Source of the DNA: Sorex araneus
Taxonomy: Eukaryota; Chordata; Mammalia; Eulipotyphla; Soricidae
DNA length: 64,000 nucleotides
Direction of reading: 5' to 3'
Assembly: GCF_027595985.1 (NCBI RefSeq)
Contig: NC_073302.1
Coordinates: forward strand, 12,817,811-12,881,810
Each line of letters opens with the position of its first letter. The first letter of the stretch is position 1. The notes below the pieces were generated by a model, which worked only from the letters and a program-made list of their open reading frames with translations, made no database searches and was not told the DNA's origin. The translations under genes were made by a program, and so were the position numbers. Below are positions 1-14,100 of this stretch, in pieces.

Positions 1-32
1 TACAAGGTACCAATTTAAATGTTTGTGTATTT

Positions 33-180
33 ATTTTGGTTTGGGGACCATACTTGGCTGTGCTCAGGGCTTATTCCTGGCTCTGTGCTCTGGGATCACT
101 CCTGATGCCATGGGATCAAGCCCAGGTTATTTGGGTGCAAGGCAAACACCTTACTTGCTGCTCTATACCTCTGCCCCCAA
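33..180 (-). repeat. Shrew-type tRNA SINE
   Basis: Reverse copy: ttggggaccatacttggctg, cctggctctgtgctctggga, ggcaaacacctta. Confidence 0.85.
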
Positions 181-289
181 TTTTAGTATTATCTTATCCA
201 ATTGGCAACCTTTTTTTAAAATAAATTATTTTTTTTATTGAATCATTGTGAGATACATGGTTCCAAAGCTGTTCATGGTTGAGTTTCAG

Positions 290-960
290 TTGTATCTAAA
301 TATTAGACCTGAATCCATAAGCTCCATGGAGGAAAATGTAGGTAGAACCCTCCTTGACATTGAAGCTAAAGGCATCTTCAAAGATGAAACAGCAGCTACC
401 ATGCAAGTGAAAGCGAAGATAAACAAATGAAACTCCATTAAACTAAGAAGCTTCTGCATCTCAAAAGAAATGGTGACCAAAATACAGAGACAGACCTCTG
501 AATGGGAAACATTAGTCACCCAATAACCATCAAATAGGGGTGTATATCCAAGATATATCTGTCACTGGTAGAAATTCCTAAAAAAAAAAGCATCCCACCC
601 CATCAAAAAATGGAGAGAAAAAAATGAACCTCAAAGAAGAATTACCTCAAAGAAGAATTACAAATGGCCAAAAGGCAGATGATAAAATGCTCTACATTTT
701 ATCTACAGGGAGATGCAAATAAAAACAACAATGAGATATCAACTCACAGAGACTGGCACACATAAAAAAGAACAAGACAACCAGAGCTGACATGCATGTG
801 GAGAAAGGAACTCTTTCATTGTTGGTGAGAATGTCGACTGGTCTAACTTTTTGGAAAACAATATGGACATTCCTCAAGAAACTAGAAATTGAGTTCTCAT
901 TTCACACAGTAATTCCACTTCTGGGAATAAAGGTATCTCAGAAGTGGAACAAAGTAGAAG
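290..960 (+). mobile_element. Old LINE-1 ORF2 C-terminal fragment
   Basis: Short frames such as RPESISSMEENVGRTLLDIE and GTLSLLVRMSTGLTFWKTIW align with the LINE-1 ORF2 C terminus at 31760-32390 but with many stops and indels. An old, dead copy. Confidence 0.8.
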
Positions 961-2033
961 ACTCTATGCAATTCTGTTAAATGTGTGTGTCCTCTTGGTA
1001 ACTGTGAATCATGGACAGGTAAAGCAAGTGTGTGTGTGTTATGTAAGATGACCATGACATGCATTGTCATGACAACCTTACAATGATTTTCACCTCTCCT
1101 TCTACATGAGAAAGTGGAAGTTTAGAAAACTTGAGTCACTACCATGATCATACAGATAATAACTGATTTTTCAGTTGAATATAATAAACCACGTAAAGAA
1201 AATACAGGACCAATCGAAGAACAGATCTAAGAAAAGATAGCTACTAATTATTCTGGAAGAAAGTGCTGAAGAATGAAGGCAGATTCTGATCTTGGTCTTT
1301 TAGAATACCACTGGGAAGATTGACAGGTAGAAGCTGGACTATGTCTTGGCATCTGAGAAGAAGCAGAGGTTTGAAGACATGAAAAATCAAGGTATAGGAC
1401 TGGACCAAATAATGGCTTGATCACAAAGAAATGTCTCAGAAACACTCCAGAATGATAGAGTCAAAACTTTGATATGTTACTTTGCATCAAGAGACACTGT
1501 CTGGGACAGACAGGTTTGGGTTCAGGTAGTCTTGATGGAAAGGTAAATGGCTCCACACAGCCTTGTGGATCCTTGTTAGGAGTCTCCATGGAGAGGAGAT
1601 ATTGAAGAGGTCAGAGGACATTGCTATGACATTTCCTGATGTATTGTGAGTTGATCCTGAATATGACAGGAAATCAAGAAAACCTTTTGAGTATAGCATG
1701 GAGACTTTGCCTGAAAATTATCCTAGAAGTCTCACTCAGGGAGAAGGAAAGTGAGTTTAACACCCATTCATCATTCTGTTTATGATTATTCTAAATATAA
1801 GCCTTTCTAATCGCCTTACTCTGTTATGTGTTATTAATATTTGCTAACTAACTTGAATGGCTGACAGTCTCAGACTCTATACCTGGCCAATGTTGCTGTA
1901 CCTAGTTTCAACATAGTTTCTTAGACAATATATATCTATTGAGACAATCCATCACATGCTATTTTGTATATATGAATTCATGTTTTATAGGTTGTCTGAA
2001 AAATAAAACTCACTTTTTTCTTCTTACTTGTAG
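961..2033. other. Intron, nothing recognisable
   Basis: Unique-looking AT-rich DNA between the old LINE-1 and the first C5-like exon. I checked for an upstream C5 exon (KPVYTP-like MG2 sequence) and found none. Confidence 0.5.
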
Positions 2034-2125
2034 GACCCAAAAGGGAAAGAAACTGACATGGTAGGAAGTACTACAAATCCTGGAATTGTAACTTTCCCTG
2101 ATTTCAACATTCCATCAGATGCTAA
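2034..2125 (+). CDS. C5-like exon, MG2 segment ([10 protein letters not shown]...)
   Basis: The acceptor is ttacttgtag and the donor AA|gtattt. The exon reads [10 protein letters not shown] ... [14 protein letters not shown] and ends two bases into a Lys codon. It aligns without gaps to the C5 segment DPEGSEVDMV ... FPDFKIPSN in macroglobulin domain 2. No earlier C5 exon (signal peptide, MG1) is visible between 1 and 2033, so those exons must lie left of the window or be absent. Confidence 0.85.
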
Positions 2126-5100
2126 GTATTTAAAAATATTTGTTGTTGAAATTATTTTGTTTATAATCAGTAGATGTGGCAGGAGTTATGGCATGGATTT
2201 TTGGAGACATTTATATATGACAAAAAATAACTGATGTAAAGAAAGTTTGTTTCCTACTATTTCTCAGAGCCAGTGAGTGTCCTTTGTCCTCTTCCTATAG
2301 GGACATCGGCATGGGCTTCTCTGCAGCAAGGACAGGGCCTGACAACATGGCCAGCACCAGCACCAAGCCAGTCTGCTCTGTCTGATTCAGAGAAAAAGAC
2401 AGGCCCGGGACACTGTGAGACAGACACTGCCCCCAAGTTTCTAAGAGTTTCATAGAATAGAAAAATGTTGCAAATGCACTAAGTCTACTAGTATGTATTT
2501 CAGAGTCTGCAAAAACATTCAAATTGCATCAAACAATAATTCCTAGGACATTCTGAGATATACATGGATAATTTCATATTGCACAGTGTTTTGAAACTCT
2601 TCCACATATAGAGAAAATGAACATTTATGAATTCTTGTGTGCCAAGAACTCAGCTCATTAATTTTTCTCTTTTCCAGTTAAGAATATTAAGTATTAGAGA
2701 AATGTATAGCCCTTTTCAGGCAATGCAGATCTAAAAAAGTTAGTTGAAATAAGAACCCAGATCTACCTGATGACTAGATGCTCCTTCGCTCTTTCCTTTC
2801 TCCATATAGCCCCTCTAAAATTATTTTGGGGGCTGGAGATATGGCTCATGGATAGAGTCAATGCTTTGCATGTGTGAAGTCTCATATTTCATTCCTGACA
2901 CTGAAAAAAAATTCACACTAGCTTTGAGTTGTCTTCAAAACTGCATTTGATCATTTCGAGCTTCATCTTATCAAGTGGTCCTAAACACATAATCCATATT
3001 TCTGTCCTATGCTATATTCTGTGTTATCTAATAATATGATAGAACTTCATATTGGTTGGTTGACCACTGCCTTTAAATTTAAATATTTTCCAGCTAAATA
3101 TATACTATGGTATACCAGACAGTGTACAGAAATAAAGAAGTTGCAGTATGCATACAACTCTTCTTAAAATGCATGTTTTTATCTATAATTTAAAAATCCA
3201 GCAGACATAGTATATTAGGTTATCCACTGTGGTCATTGTCCACTAGCACAGAATTTTGGCCAAGGATTTTAAGAGCCAGAAAGATCAATAAAAGTCCAAG
3301 TCTCCATTTTGTTCCTGGGCATGCTAATTAATCTCTCTGGAAGAGATTTTTTCTGATGATAAAATCGAGATAATAATGTAATCACTTGTATCACTTGTCA
3401 TCCCTTTGTATATCGATTTGTTCAAGTGGGCACCAGTAATGTCTCCCTTCATCCCTGTTGCGTGCTAGTGTAGCCCAACCGCGTCTGCTCTCTCCAATAA
3501 AGTAATTGGATAACCCAACCCAATAATATAATGTATTCTTGAATACTTATGTGGGGATTGAATGACTTAACACACAAATCAATGAGCACAGTGCTTAACC
3601 CTTACTAAGAGCCCATTTGAAGAGTAGACATAATCAATGGGTGAATTAGATATATGATTTGATGGGACCTACATATTTTGAATGTTTTTTTTTCCACAGG
3701 CTTGGTTTATGGACAATTAATGCTAAGCACAGGGAGAATTTCACAACAACAGGAACTACGCAATTTGAGATTAAGATGGATGGTAATGTCTGGAAAAAGA
3801 CTTGCAACAGAATACCCCCTGACATGATTGAAGTCGATATTTGGAGTTACTAATTAAGTGTCTTGGAGTCCAGTCAAATCATAAGCTTCTTTCTCTACTT
3901 ATCTTTAGAGAGAAGCAGCCTGAAGATATACTTGCTTTGCCTTTTGCCACCTGCTCTGCTCACCTTGGTACCAAATTTGCCTTCACTCCCTTGGTTTAGT
4001 TCTCATTTAAAAATTAATTTACGGGGGGCTGGAGCAATAGCACAACGGGTAGGGCATTTGCCTAGCATACAGCCCACCCGGGTTCAATTCCCAGCATCCC
4101 ATATCGTCCCCTGAGCACCAACAGGGGTGATTCCTGAGTGGAGAGCCAGGAGTGACCCCTGTGCATCACTAGGTGTGACCCAAAAAGCAAAAAAAAAAAA
4201 ATTAATTGATGCTCTACAAATACTAATGTCTTGCTGTGGTGAGAGTATGAGATTGTTGTTTGGATCTTGGATAGAGTGAAAGAGAATCGCTAAACACCAT
4301 GGATACTAATGAATCAACTTCTTTTCAATTTCATGAATACCTGGGAGATCATCAAACCCTCTATAAAAGTCATAGGAACAGACCTTTACACAATAAGCAA
4401 AACTGAACCTTGGTCTTATCAGACTTCTGATAGTAGCACATGCGCTTCAGTGAAGATAGCATTGCTAGAGGAAAGATGAGGTTCGTCTCTGTGAGGTGAT
4501 AAAGAGGCTCCCTGTGTGTGAACAGTGGGTATGACAAGGGGAAGGACATTAATGTTATTGATATTTATCATCCCCTTGAAGAAAAAATTTCTCCTTTAAT
4601 AGCACTTATACTAATAAATGTATTATTTCTTTCTTATATTTAGTTTTAGAAAGACGAAAGCATGTCTTAATAGAACCAGAAAACAATGTTATCAGCTATA
4701 AAAATCTAGAGGACTTCAAGATTAATATAAAAGTTAGGTAAGAAAATTTTATTTTCTAATTCATCAAGTACGCAAAAGTATTTAATTTTGGGAGTGAGTC
4801 AATTATGATTTCCAGCGGGTTTTGTGTTGAAAAAGACTGATTCAAAATTTAAAATAATATAATTTAAAATAACTGCCATAGTTACTGCAGGTGAGTTTAA
4901 TACTTATCAGAAGTATACTTGGTTTGGTACTTAGAGGTGTTTTATAACTTTGTAATAAATAATCAAAAATATGGAACATTACACTGACTATTTAGGTGAC
5001 TCCAATTACTCAGGTAGTAAAATATGATGTTAAAAATATAGTTCCTTTTATTTGTGGCAATTGATATTAATAACTGGCAGGAGCGGGTAGGGCGTTTGCC

Positions 5101-8100
5101 TTGGATGCGGCCAACCTAGGTTCGATTCCTCCATCCCTCTCGGAGAGCCCGGCAAGCTATCAAGAGTATCCCAACCGCACGGCAGAGCCTGGAAAGCTAC
5201 CCATGGCCTATTCAATATGCCAAAACAGTAACAAGTCTCACAATGGAGACATTACTGGTGAAAGCTCAAGCAAATAGATGAACATGGGACAACAGTGCTA
5301 CAAGTGCTAATATTAATAAATGGCACGAGAGTGATACAGTGATTCTAGAATTTATTGAATAGATCAGAAATTATACTTGCATATGAACTGGTACGAACAC
5401 CGGTTTGCTGCTTTATATTTAAAAAGAGAGAGTTCATGTTTTTCTTTTAATGGAAAGGTATAAATGTGACTAATTGCAGTATAACATTGAGGGAGGGATC
5501 TTACATCTATTGACTTTATGACAACACCTATGTGTAATTGCTACCCTAGCCCTCTTATGATTTGGGAGATAACTAGGCTGAAAGAGGGGCAGAGAGAGGT
5601 GGAGGAAAAGAGATTGGGCAAGGGGAGAATGAAGGAGAATCCAAGAGAGGAATTAAGGAGAATCCCAGGGGAGAATCAAGGAGGACCTGGGGAAGGGGAA
5701 TCAGGAGAGAATGAGACGAGATTGGAGTAAACTGCAATTGATACCAACCAGCCTGGCCCTCGGTTCCTCCTTTGTCCACCCATTGCCATCGGTCTTCCAG
5801 GGTGGGAGAAGCTGCTTGAGACCACCAAATGCAGGCTTTGAGAGACTTTCGGGCTTTGTATTCGTTTTTGGAATACACAGCTAACATACAAACAATTTGC
5901 CTCCAGTACCCTTGGGATCAATGTGATATTAATTCTTTTATTAAATGGGCAGCAGAAGTTTAAGGATTCTATAGACAGACACGTGGGTCGAAACACAGTT
6001 CTGTGCCAACTTATTATGAACTTAAAATATATGGAAGTGGAATAAGTTCTTTCTGTCATCATGAGACTCAACTTCCTCATTTGTCAATAATAGAAATTGC
6101 TACTTCAGCACTGGTGGACTCTGAATGAAATACAAACAGACTCTGAACATCAAGTCTGTTTCCAGAGAGAAGCAAATGTCTAGTGATTACGTTAGATTTT
6201 AATAAAAAATTACTATTTAAAAAGGAGTTAAGGGCTGGAAAGATGGTAAGGCATTACGGCACTTGCTTTGCACAGAGCTGGCTTCTGTTTAATTCCCAGG
6301 CACTGTGTGTGGTCCCTGCGCATAAGTCAGGAGATAACCCTGAAAACTGCTGGTGATTTCTCCCCAAGGATCCAAATGCCCCAAAAATAACAAAGCCCAA
6401 AAGGAAGTTAACCATATTTTTTTAACAGATATTTCAATAGGATTATTCCTGAAGGGGATGTTTTTGTCTTTTTTGCAATAAAAGAAGATTTACATGATGA
6501 TGAAAAAGAAATGTTGCTTGCAGAAATACAAACGACAAAGGTAAGAAGAGATAAATCAGTCTTTACAGAAATGGAGAATTGGGGCAAGCTAACCAGAATG
6601 TATAGAATAAAAGTGGGCTTTCCTCTTTAAGGGTTTACAGAACTAAGCCAAACCAATAAGCCATTGGGCTTTGGAAATATATGATTTCAGTTTTCAAAAC
6701 CTGCTTTCTAAAGAAGCCTCATCATTTTGTGGACCTGATATTATGCACTTTAAATTTGGATCCAGCAGATATGGTGGTACCCAATTACAGCCTCAAATTT
6801 TTAACATGATTAGACATCAGAGATTTTCAGTGCCACCAAAATCTTCTTTCCTAGGAAGGAAGAACATGACCTGAAGCTGAAGGCTTACATGGAATGATCC
6901 AAATAATATCTACAATGTTCTTTTTTGGTGGTGGGGGGGGGAAGGCAGTTGGGGGAAGTGCCGGGAGGATAGACCACACTCTGCGAAGCTACGAGGTGAC
7001 TCCTGGCTCTGCACTCAGGAGTGACTGCTGGCGATGCTGGGGGACCATATGAAATGTGGAAAGTTGAACCCTAGTGGGCCATGTGCAAGGCAAAAGCCAT
7101 ACCTGCCCCAAACAATGCTATTTTCAAGTGAAGGATTTGCAGATTGATGAAAGGAGAACTTGTTTCTCTGTGAGTTTGTTTCTCAGAGTTCTATAAATTA
7201 TTGACTCTCCTTTTTTGCCCTTTTATTTAAAAAAAAAACAGCTGGTTGATGGTGTTGCACAAATCAGTTTTAATACTACAGAGGAAATTAAAAAATTAAA
7301 TATAAGTCCAGGAGATTTAAATAACAAGTACCTTAATATTTTCGTGGACGTAAGTGCAGGTAAGTTCCAACAGTACTGTATAAATTCATTTCTAATTCCT
7401 TTTCCTTGTTTCCCCCTTTATTTCTCTTCGTTTCTTTTGCCCTGACCTAGGTCACAGGTATGGTTGTGTTGTGGTTCTGCAAACTTGATTGCAACCCACA
7501 CCAGAAATCACTTCTGGTTTTGACGTGAATGTGCTTATCCTTGGGGCTAACTCTCCTTCAAACATATTAATTTCGGCAGAAACTTGTGCAATTTCTGATA
7601 ATAGGTAGTGGCAATAATATGACCCCAGGGGTCATCTTACAGTTCTTTCACATTTCAAAGTTTACATTTTAATCAGTAACTGATATTGATTCAGTATTTG
7701 GCAAGCACAGTCGCTCTATCAAAATACTATCCATGAGCTCCATGGAAATGGAGTGTTTGTTATTGTGAACTACCTTATAAAATAAAAAAATATTTAAATT
7801 TAAAATAAAAGTTTCTGTCTCTAATTGTGACCCACCAAATTATGCCTGGAAAAGATAACCTTTTATCATAAAGAATAAGTGGTGGTGCTACCAGGAAATT
7901 TTACTTGCACAATTATAGTAAATTATAGAAAAAGTAATAAAATTATGAAAACTTCACTGACATTTGGAGGTCCTTTTAAATTTTTTAATGAATTATCACA
8001 AGTTTTTTTTTTTATCACGCTGTCACAGGTGAGGCAGAAGCAGTGATGGCAGGTCTCCGTGTTCCTTCACTATTCTCGGGTTAGTCAATATTTTCAAGAA

Positions 8101-11100
8101 TGAAAATATTGAATAATAAAGATGTTCAGAGTTGGAAAGTAGAAAACTTTATTGGAATGGAGAAGAGAAAAGAAAAGGAGCTCCCCAAGTAGGGAAGAAT
8201 TTCGTATTGTACTAAAAAGGGAGTTTTGTATAGCCCCTTCTAAAGGCTCTCTGGTCAATTGAATTTCTTTTGGTATTCAATTGATAAATATTACAGAGGA
8301 TGCAAAAAAGTTACAGGTAAAGTTACAGGAAGATAAAGGTTCTTCCTGTAGACCCTTTTAGAAGGAAACTGGGATTTTTATGCTTCTTATTAATTAAAGA
8401 GTTTACTGGATTAGCTTTCTTGCCATTTGCCTCAGTCATTGTGAGTTCCCTATTAGCCTAAACTCCAGGGCAGAATTTTATGGTCCTGGGTAATTCCGGG
8501 AATGTTAAGTCAGAACCCTGGGGATGATGAAGCATGTGTTAGGTGGATGGAGAGTGGCAAGAGAAAACTGTGACACTCTCTCTCACTGGCAAGGGGAAAC
8601 TGAGGCTGCCCTCTTTTACACTGCGTGGAAATGCTTTAACTGTGGCCTTGGAAATAATAACAAGCTGTGAGAACATACATGCATAAATCTTCCCACAGGA
8701 AAGTATACTTTATACTTTAGGACATGAGACTATTTCTATTTTCTATTTCAATTATTCAATGAGAAAATGAGATAAATGATCTGATAATTCAAATGATCTA
8801 GACAAGAACACAGTTATTGCAAGTGATGAATGGAAGTCTGGCCAACCTCCTGACAACCACACTTTATTGACTCAAGGAGGAGTCAGGTTCTTTCAGGATG
8901 AGCAGAGAAATCATCCAAATATAGATTTGTAATTCTTTATTAAGTGACCAGAGAATAAATGAATGACGTATTCTTAATCAAATACGTTCTTGGTTCTCAC
9001 AGAGTGGGAACCAAGGAACATGGAGATGTTACATCGTGTGTGCCATATTTTCAGAGTAATGCATATTATTCTACCAGGTTCTTTCAAGGAAAACAAAATA
9101 ACTGATATCAAATACAGCTTCTCACCCTACACTCTGGATTTGGTTGCCACTCCTCTTTTCCTGAAGCCTGGAAATCCATTTCCCATCAAGGTGAGATGAC
9201 CAGAAAATCAAATATGGTAGAGTCTGTGGTGGGCAGAGAATCTCTGAAAGCTATTGCTCCTTTGTGGACTACAGGGTACATAATAAAAAGAAGAAGAGAT
9301 TGTGGAGACAAAGAGTAAGACAAGGCAATCATAAAGCCTATAATGCAAAGAGGAGAACAAAAGTGATAACAACAAACAATTGTCTAGTTACTGGTCTGGC
9401 AATAATTTAACAATCCATGTCAAACACTAATCTAACAATTCAGTCACTAGACTTTGAACTGAATGCAATTATTATATATATATGAAATTCTTAAAATACA
9501 AGCATAGTAGAAATGCACCTGATTACTAGCTTAAATCCAGCAAGTTAGTGCCTGGTAGTGAAAGAGGGAATTTATTTAAGGTTTGCTGTATAAGAATCAA
9601 TTGTGGAGATAGAGGGGAGGTGTAGGGGTTCCTGGAACATTCTTGGGGGGAGCAGACTTACCTATGGAGGGTGATATTGGGAAAATGTGTGCAGGAAACT
9701 ATCACTGATAGTACTATAAATCATAGTTCATAAAAGATGGGAAAAATTTTAATAGAAAAATCATGACTGTATAAAGGATATGCGTGTTATTTTCTACCAT
9801 AAAATATAGACTGATCTATTAAAAATCAATGCTAGCTATTGTACAATGTGCTATATTGTTACAGTTAATAGTATTATCTAGCTATTGAAATGGATTATTC
9901 CATTAGGTACAGGTGAATGCTCCTGGCCACGTTACAGGAGGGGTTGCAGTAATACTGGAAGGAATATTTGATAAATCCCTGAATCTGGGAACAATGCAAA
10001 GTACCACAAATTCTGATGGAGTAGCCTCATTTATCATTAACATTCCCTCTGATGCGGCAACACTGGATTTTCATGTGAGCAGAATTATGATGTGTTGTAC
10101 TTCAAATGTATTTAAGCCTGTGGAGTAATTAGTGTGCTAGATAGAAGGGAACGTTTTATTTCATGTCTCATGAACTTCTCAGGAATATTTGACCCATCAT
10201 CACAGGAGTACAATTTCACATAATGAACATTCCATGAAGGGCATGATCCTATTAGTTTTGTATCTAGGAGTTAACTTTTTACGTCTTTTTCTAAACATTG
10301 TACTATTTAAAGTGACAAATTTAAATTTATTATTTATTGCCTTCTGTACTGCACTTGCTTTTGAGCTTTGTTATTCATTTTTGTCCTTTTTGGAAACACC
10401 TACTGGTTCTTGGGGGTCTCCCTTAGTGACATTTGGGGGACCAGGATGAAACATAGACACACGTGTATTCTGTTATACTCTCAGTACAATTTTATTTGTT
10501 CCTTACTTTAAAACTTTTCTTCTTTCCTCTTTTCTTCTAGCCTTCACTTTTGATCAGTAATCCCTTGTTCACTGGATATTTTGGGGTGATTCTCAGGTTA
10601 TGTTCGCCCTATCTTTTCTTCTTATATGAAACATTTTAGTTGAAATATTTCTGTGATTCAGTTTTCTCTTAAATCTAATATTAAAGTTATTCTATGCAGT
10701 CAAGACATTTCTATGGATTAATATTTTCCTATCTTTTCATTTTGGGGGGCCATACCTGGCAATTTACACCTGGCTCTGATCTCAGGGATCACTTCTTAGT
10801 GACTCAGGGGATCATATGTAGTGCCAGAAAAATAAGCCCTGGTCAGCCAGTGAAGGCAGCTACCTCACCCATTGTACGATCTCTCTGGCCCCACTTTTTC
10901 TCATATTTTTTCAAAAGTATAGGACTTATTTTCTTTATTTTTCAGTCACACTCATCTAAGTACCAAGAGTAAGGTACTCAGTACTTACTCTTGGATCTGT
11001 GGTCAGGGTGCATTCCTGGTGGGGCTCAGGGACCAAATGGGGTGCTGGGGAGTAAACCCAGGTTGGTCGCATACCAACCAAGCAACCCACATGCTGTACT

Positions 11101-14100
11101 AACATTCTGGCTCCCATAAGACTCAGTTTGTATAAAACTACACGCCTCCTTCCACCTCCAGTCTAGATCTCCTCCAGGGTGCCTTGTTTTAGCAAACGGT
11201 CTGCAACCATCCTACTTCTCTATCAACAAGTGCCAGAGAGTTGGAGTGTACTCTCTGTCACCGCTGATCTCAACTGACCCTGTCCTAGATCCCCTCCATA
11301 GACATTGCGTACTGCCCGCCCATGCTACCTCAAATTCAGTCATCTGAGGTAGTTTTCAGGTTCCAAATGTCCTGTTCTCTACTGTTGAGAGGTCTTTGAA
11401 ACTCTACCTTCGACTCTCCCTGTTTTTCAGTCCTTAATGCCTTACTTTGGGGCCAATGGTGGATGTCTGTTTTTTCTTCCTTGTCAGTACCGGCCCTTTC
11501 AGTCCAGGGAGTTAACACTGGTGTCACGCAGACAAAGCTTATATTTTTTCACTGAGCCTTGACTCAAGCCTCAGGAGCATCAACATTGATGCAGATCTTA
11601 GAAATTTCAAGTGCCCTCAAATTTCTCAAAAATATATCCTCATCACTTTTGTGTCTGTCAATTAGTATACACACTGACAAAGTAGGAACAAGAAAATATT
11701 AGTTGCCAGAATGGATATATATATTTCTAATACTAAAAAATGGTTAAAATAGATGTTTCTTCTCTCTCAGAGTATTTTCCCCATTGTATTTCACTGTTTC
11801 CAAGTTACCTCCACAATAATATCTTCAGCAAATAGCATCCAATTCTTCAGCTTCAAGAAAAACATCAATGGGCCAAATATGTGTGGGTTAAAGGATGGGT
11901 ATAGAGTGGCACTTATATTTGCAAGAATTCACCATGACCTTACTCTTAAACAGATTATCTTTACTTCCCTTCTTCCTGTATCTCCCCAAGAAGAGAGCAC
12001 TTGACGTGTTTGTCTCTTATCTTCCTTAGGTCAGAACTGCTATCCCAGACCTTCCAGCCAAATACCAAGCCAGCAAGGACTATGAAGCGGTGGCTTACTC
12101 ATCCCACAGTCACAGTTTCCTTTCACTCAGCTGGCCAGACAGTCACAAGACTTTGTTTGTGGGGAAAACTCTGAGCATAACCGTCACCCCTGAAAGTCCT
12201 TACGTTGACAGTATTACACACTACAACTACCTGGTAAGATTGATAATATCTAACATACCTAGAAACCTACTACGCAAAAAATATTTGAAAGAGTTCCTTA
12301 CCTGAGACAAGGTTGTGCTCAATTGTTAGTGAATGAGTGTGTGCACTTTGAGATTCCTTTAACGTCTTCTAACTCTTGGAGTGATAGCCTATGGCATGGT
12401 GCAAGAGGTTAAAATTATTGTTTATTGATTGAGAGCTCATGGTTTTCCGTGCTATTAATAGTTTTTCATGCACATAATTCCAGTATCACATACATCACCA
12501 GTGTATGCATCCCCCTCCCCAAGAACCCCATCATCCCTCCTGTCACCCCTTCCCCTCCCCAACTGCATGGATCAGTTCTCCCATTATGCTGCTTTTGGAC
12601 ATTTGTTGCTACATTGCTATGTGTCTTTAAGTCCCACAGATGAGAGAGATCAGTCTGTCTCTGTCCCTTTCATTCTGACTGACTTCACTCAGCATGATAC
12701 CTCTAGTCCCATTCATGTTACTATGAATGATGTTGACGAAGTTTTTGTTTGTTTGTTTCCTTTTGAAAATTATTTTTTATTATTATTATTACTATTTTTT
12801 AATTAATCAGTCACCGCGAGGGTACAGTTACAGAGTTTCATGCTTGTGTTACAGTCATACATTACTCGAGTACCCATCCCTCCACCGGTGACCATTCTCC
12901 TCCAAAGATGACCCCAGCGTCCCTCCCACCTCCCCATTCTGTCCCGCACACCCCAATCTGCCTTCTTCTTGTAGAGGTCAACCAGTACCTTGTATACTCT
13001 TGATATTAACTCCTTACCAATGGGGATTGGGTGAATATCCTTTCCCATTCTGTACATTGCCTTTGTATTCTGGTCACTGTAACTTTAGTGGTGCAGAAGA
13101 TTTTTAGTTTAACACAGTTCCATTTGTTTATCTCTGATTCCACTTGGTTGGTCAGTGGCGTGTCATCTTTGCAGATACCGTTAGCTTCAGTATTGTGGAG
13201 GGTTTTGCTGAACTTGTCTTCCATGTATCTTATGGATTGTGGTCTGATGCTGAGGTCTTTAATCCATTTTGACCTGATTTTTGTGCATGGTGTTAGGTTC
13301 AGGTCTAAGCCCATTTATCTGCATGTGGTTGTCCAGTTATGCCAGCATCATTTGTTGAAGAGGCTTTCCTTGCTCCACTTTACATTTCTTGCTCCCTTAT
13401 CAAAGATCAAATGATCATATATTTGGGGTTGCGTGTAGGGATATTCCACTCTGTTCCATTGATCTGCGGCTCTGCCTTTGTTCCAGTACCATGCTGTTTT
13501 AATTATTACTTCTTTGTAGTAGAGTTTGAGATTGGGGAGGGTGATGCCTCCCATCATCTTTTTCCCAGGATTGCTTTAGCTATTTGTGGGCATTTATTGT
13601 TCCATATGAATTTCAGGAGTGTTTGATCAATTTCTTTGAGGAATTTCACGGGTATCCTTATAGGGATCTCATTGAATCTGTATAGTGCTTTGGGGAGTAT
13701 TGCCATTGTGACAATGTTAAGTCTTCCTATCCATGATCAGGGGATATGTTTTCATTTCCTCATGTCCTCTTTTATTTCGTTGAGTAGCGTTTTGTAATTT
13801 TCTTTGTAGATATTTTTCTTTGTAGAGATCCTTTACCTCCTTAGTTAAGCTGATTCTGAGGTACTTGATTTTCTGGAGCACAATTGTGAATGGGATTTAT
13901 TTTTAATGCCACTTCACTCTCTTTTTCTATTTGTGTATAGGAAGGCTATGGAATTTTGGGTATTAATTTTATAGCCTGAGACTTTGCTGTACAAGTCTAT
14001 TGTTTCTAGGTGTTTCTTAGTGGAGGTTTTAGGATTCTCTAGGTGTAGAATCATGTCATCTTCAAATAGTGAGAGCTTGATTTCTTCCTTTCCTATCTGA

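Noticed and set aside
4040..4095. tRNA gene
   Set aside because: A and B box-like sequence belongs to the head of a SINE followed by its body and poly-A; no cloverleaf.
5573..6080. Overlapping minus frames of 104 and 134 codons
   Set aside because: They arise from a purine-rich stretch and overlap a plus frame; no family resemblance, no splice context.
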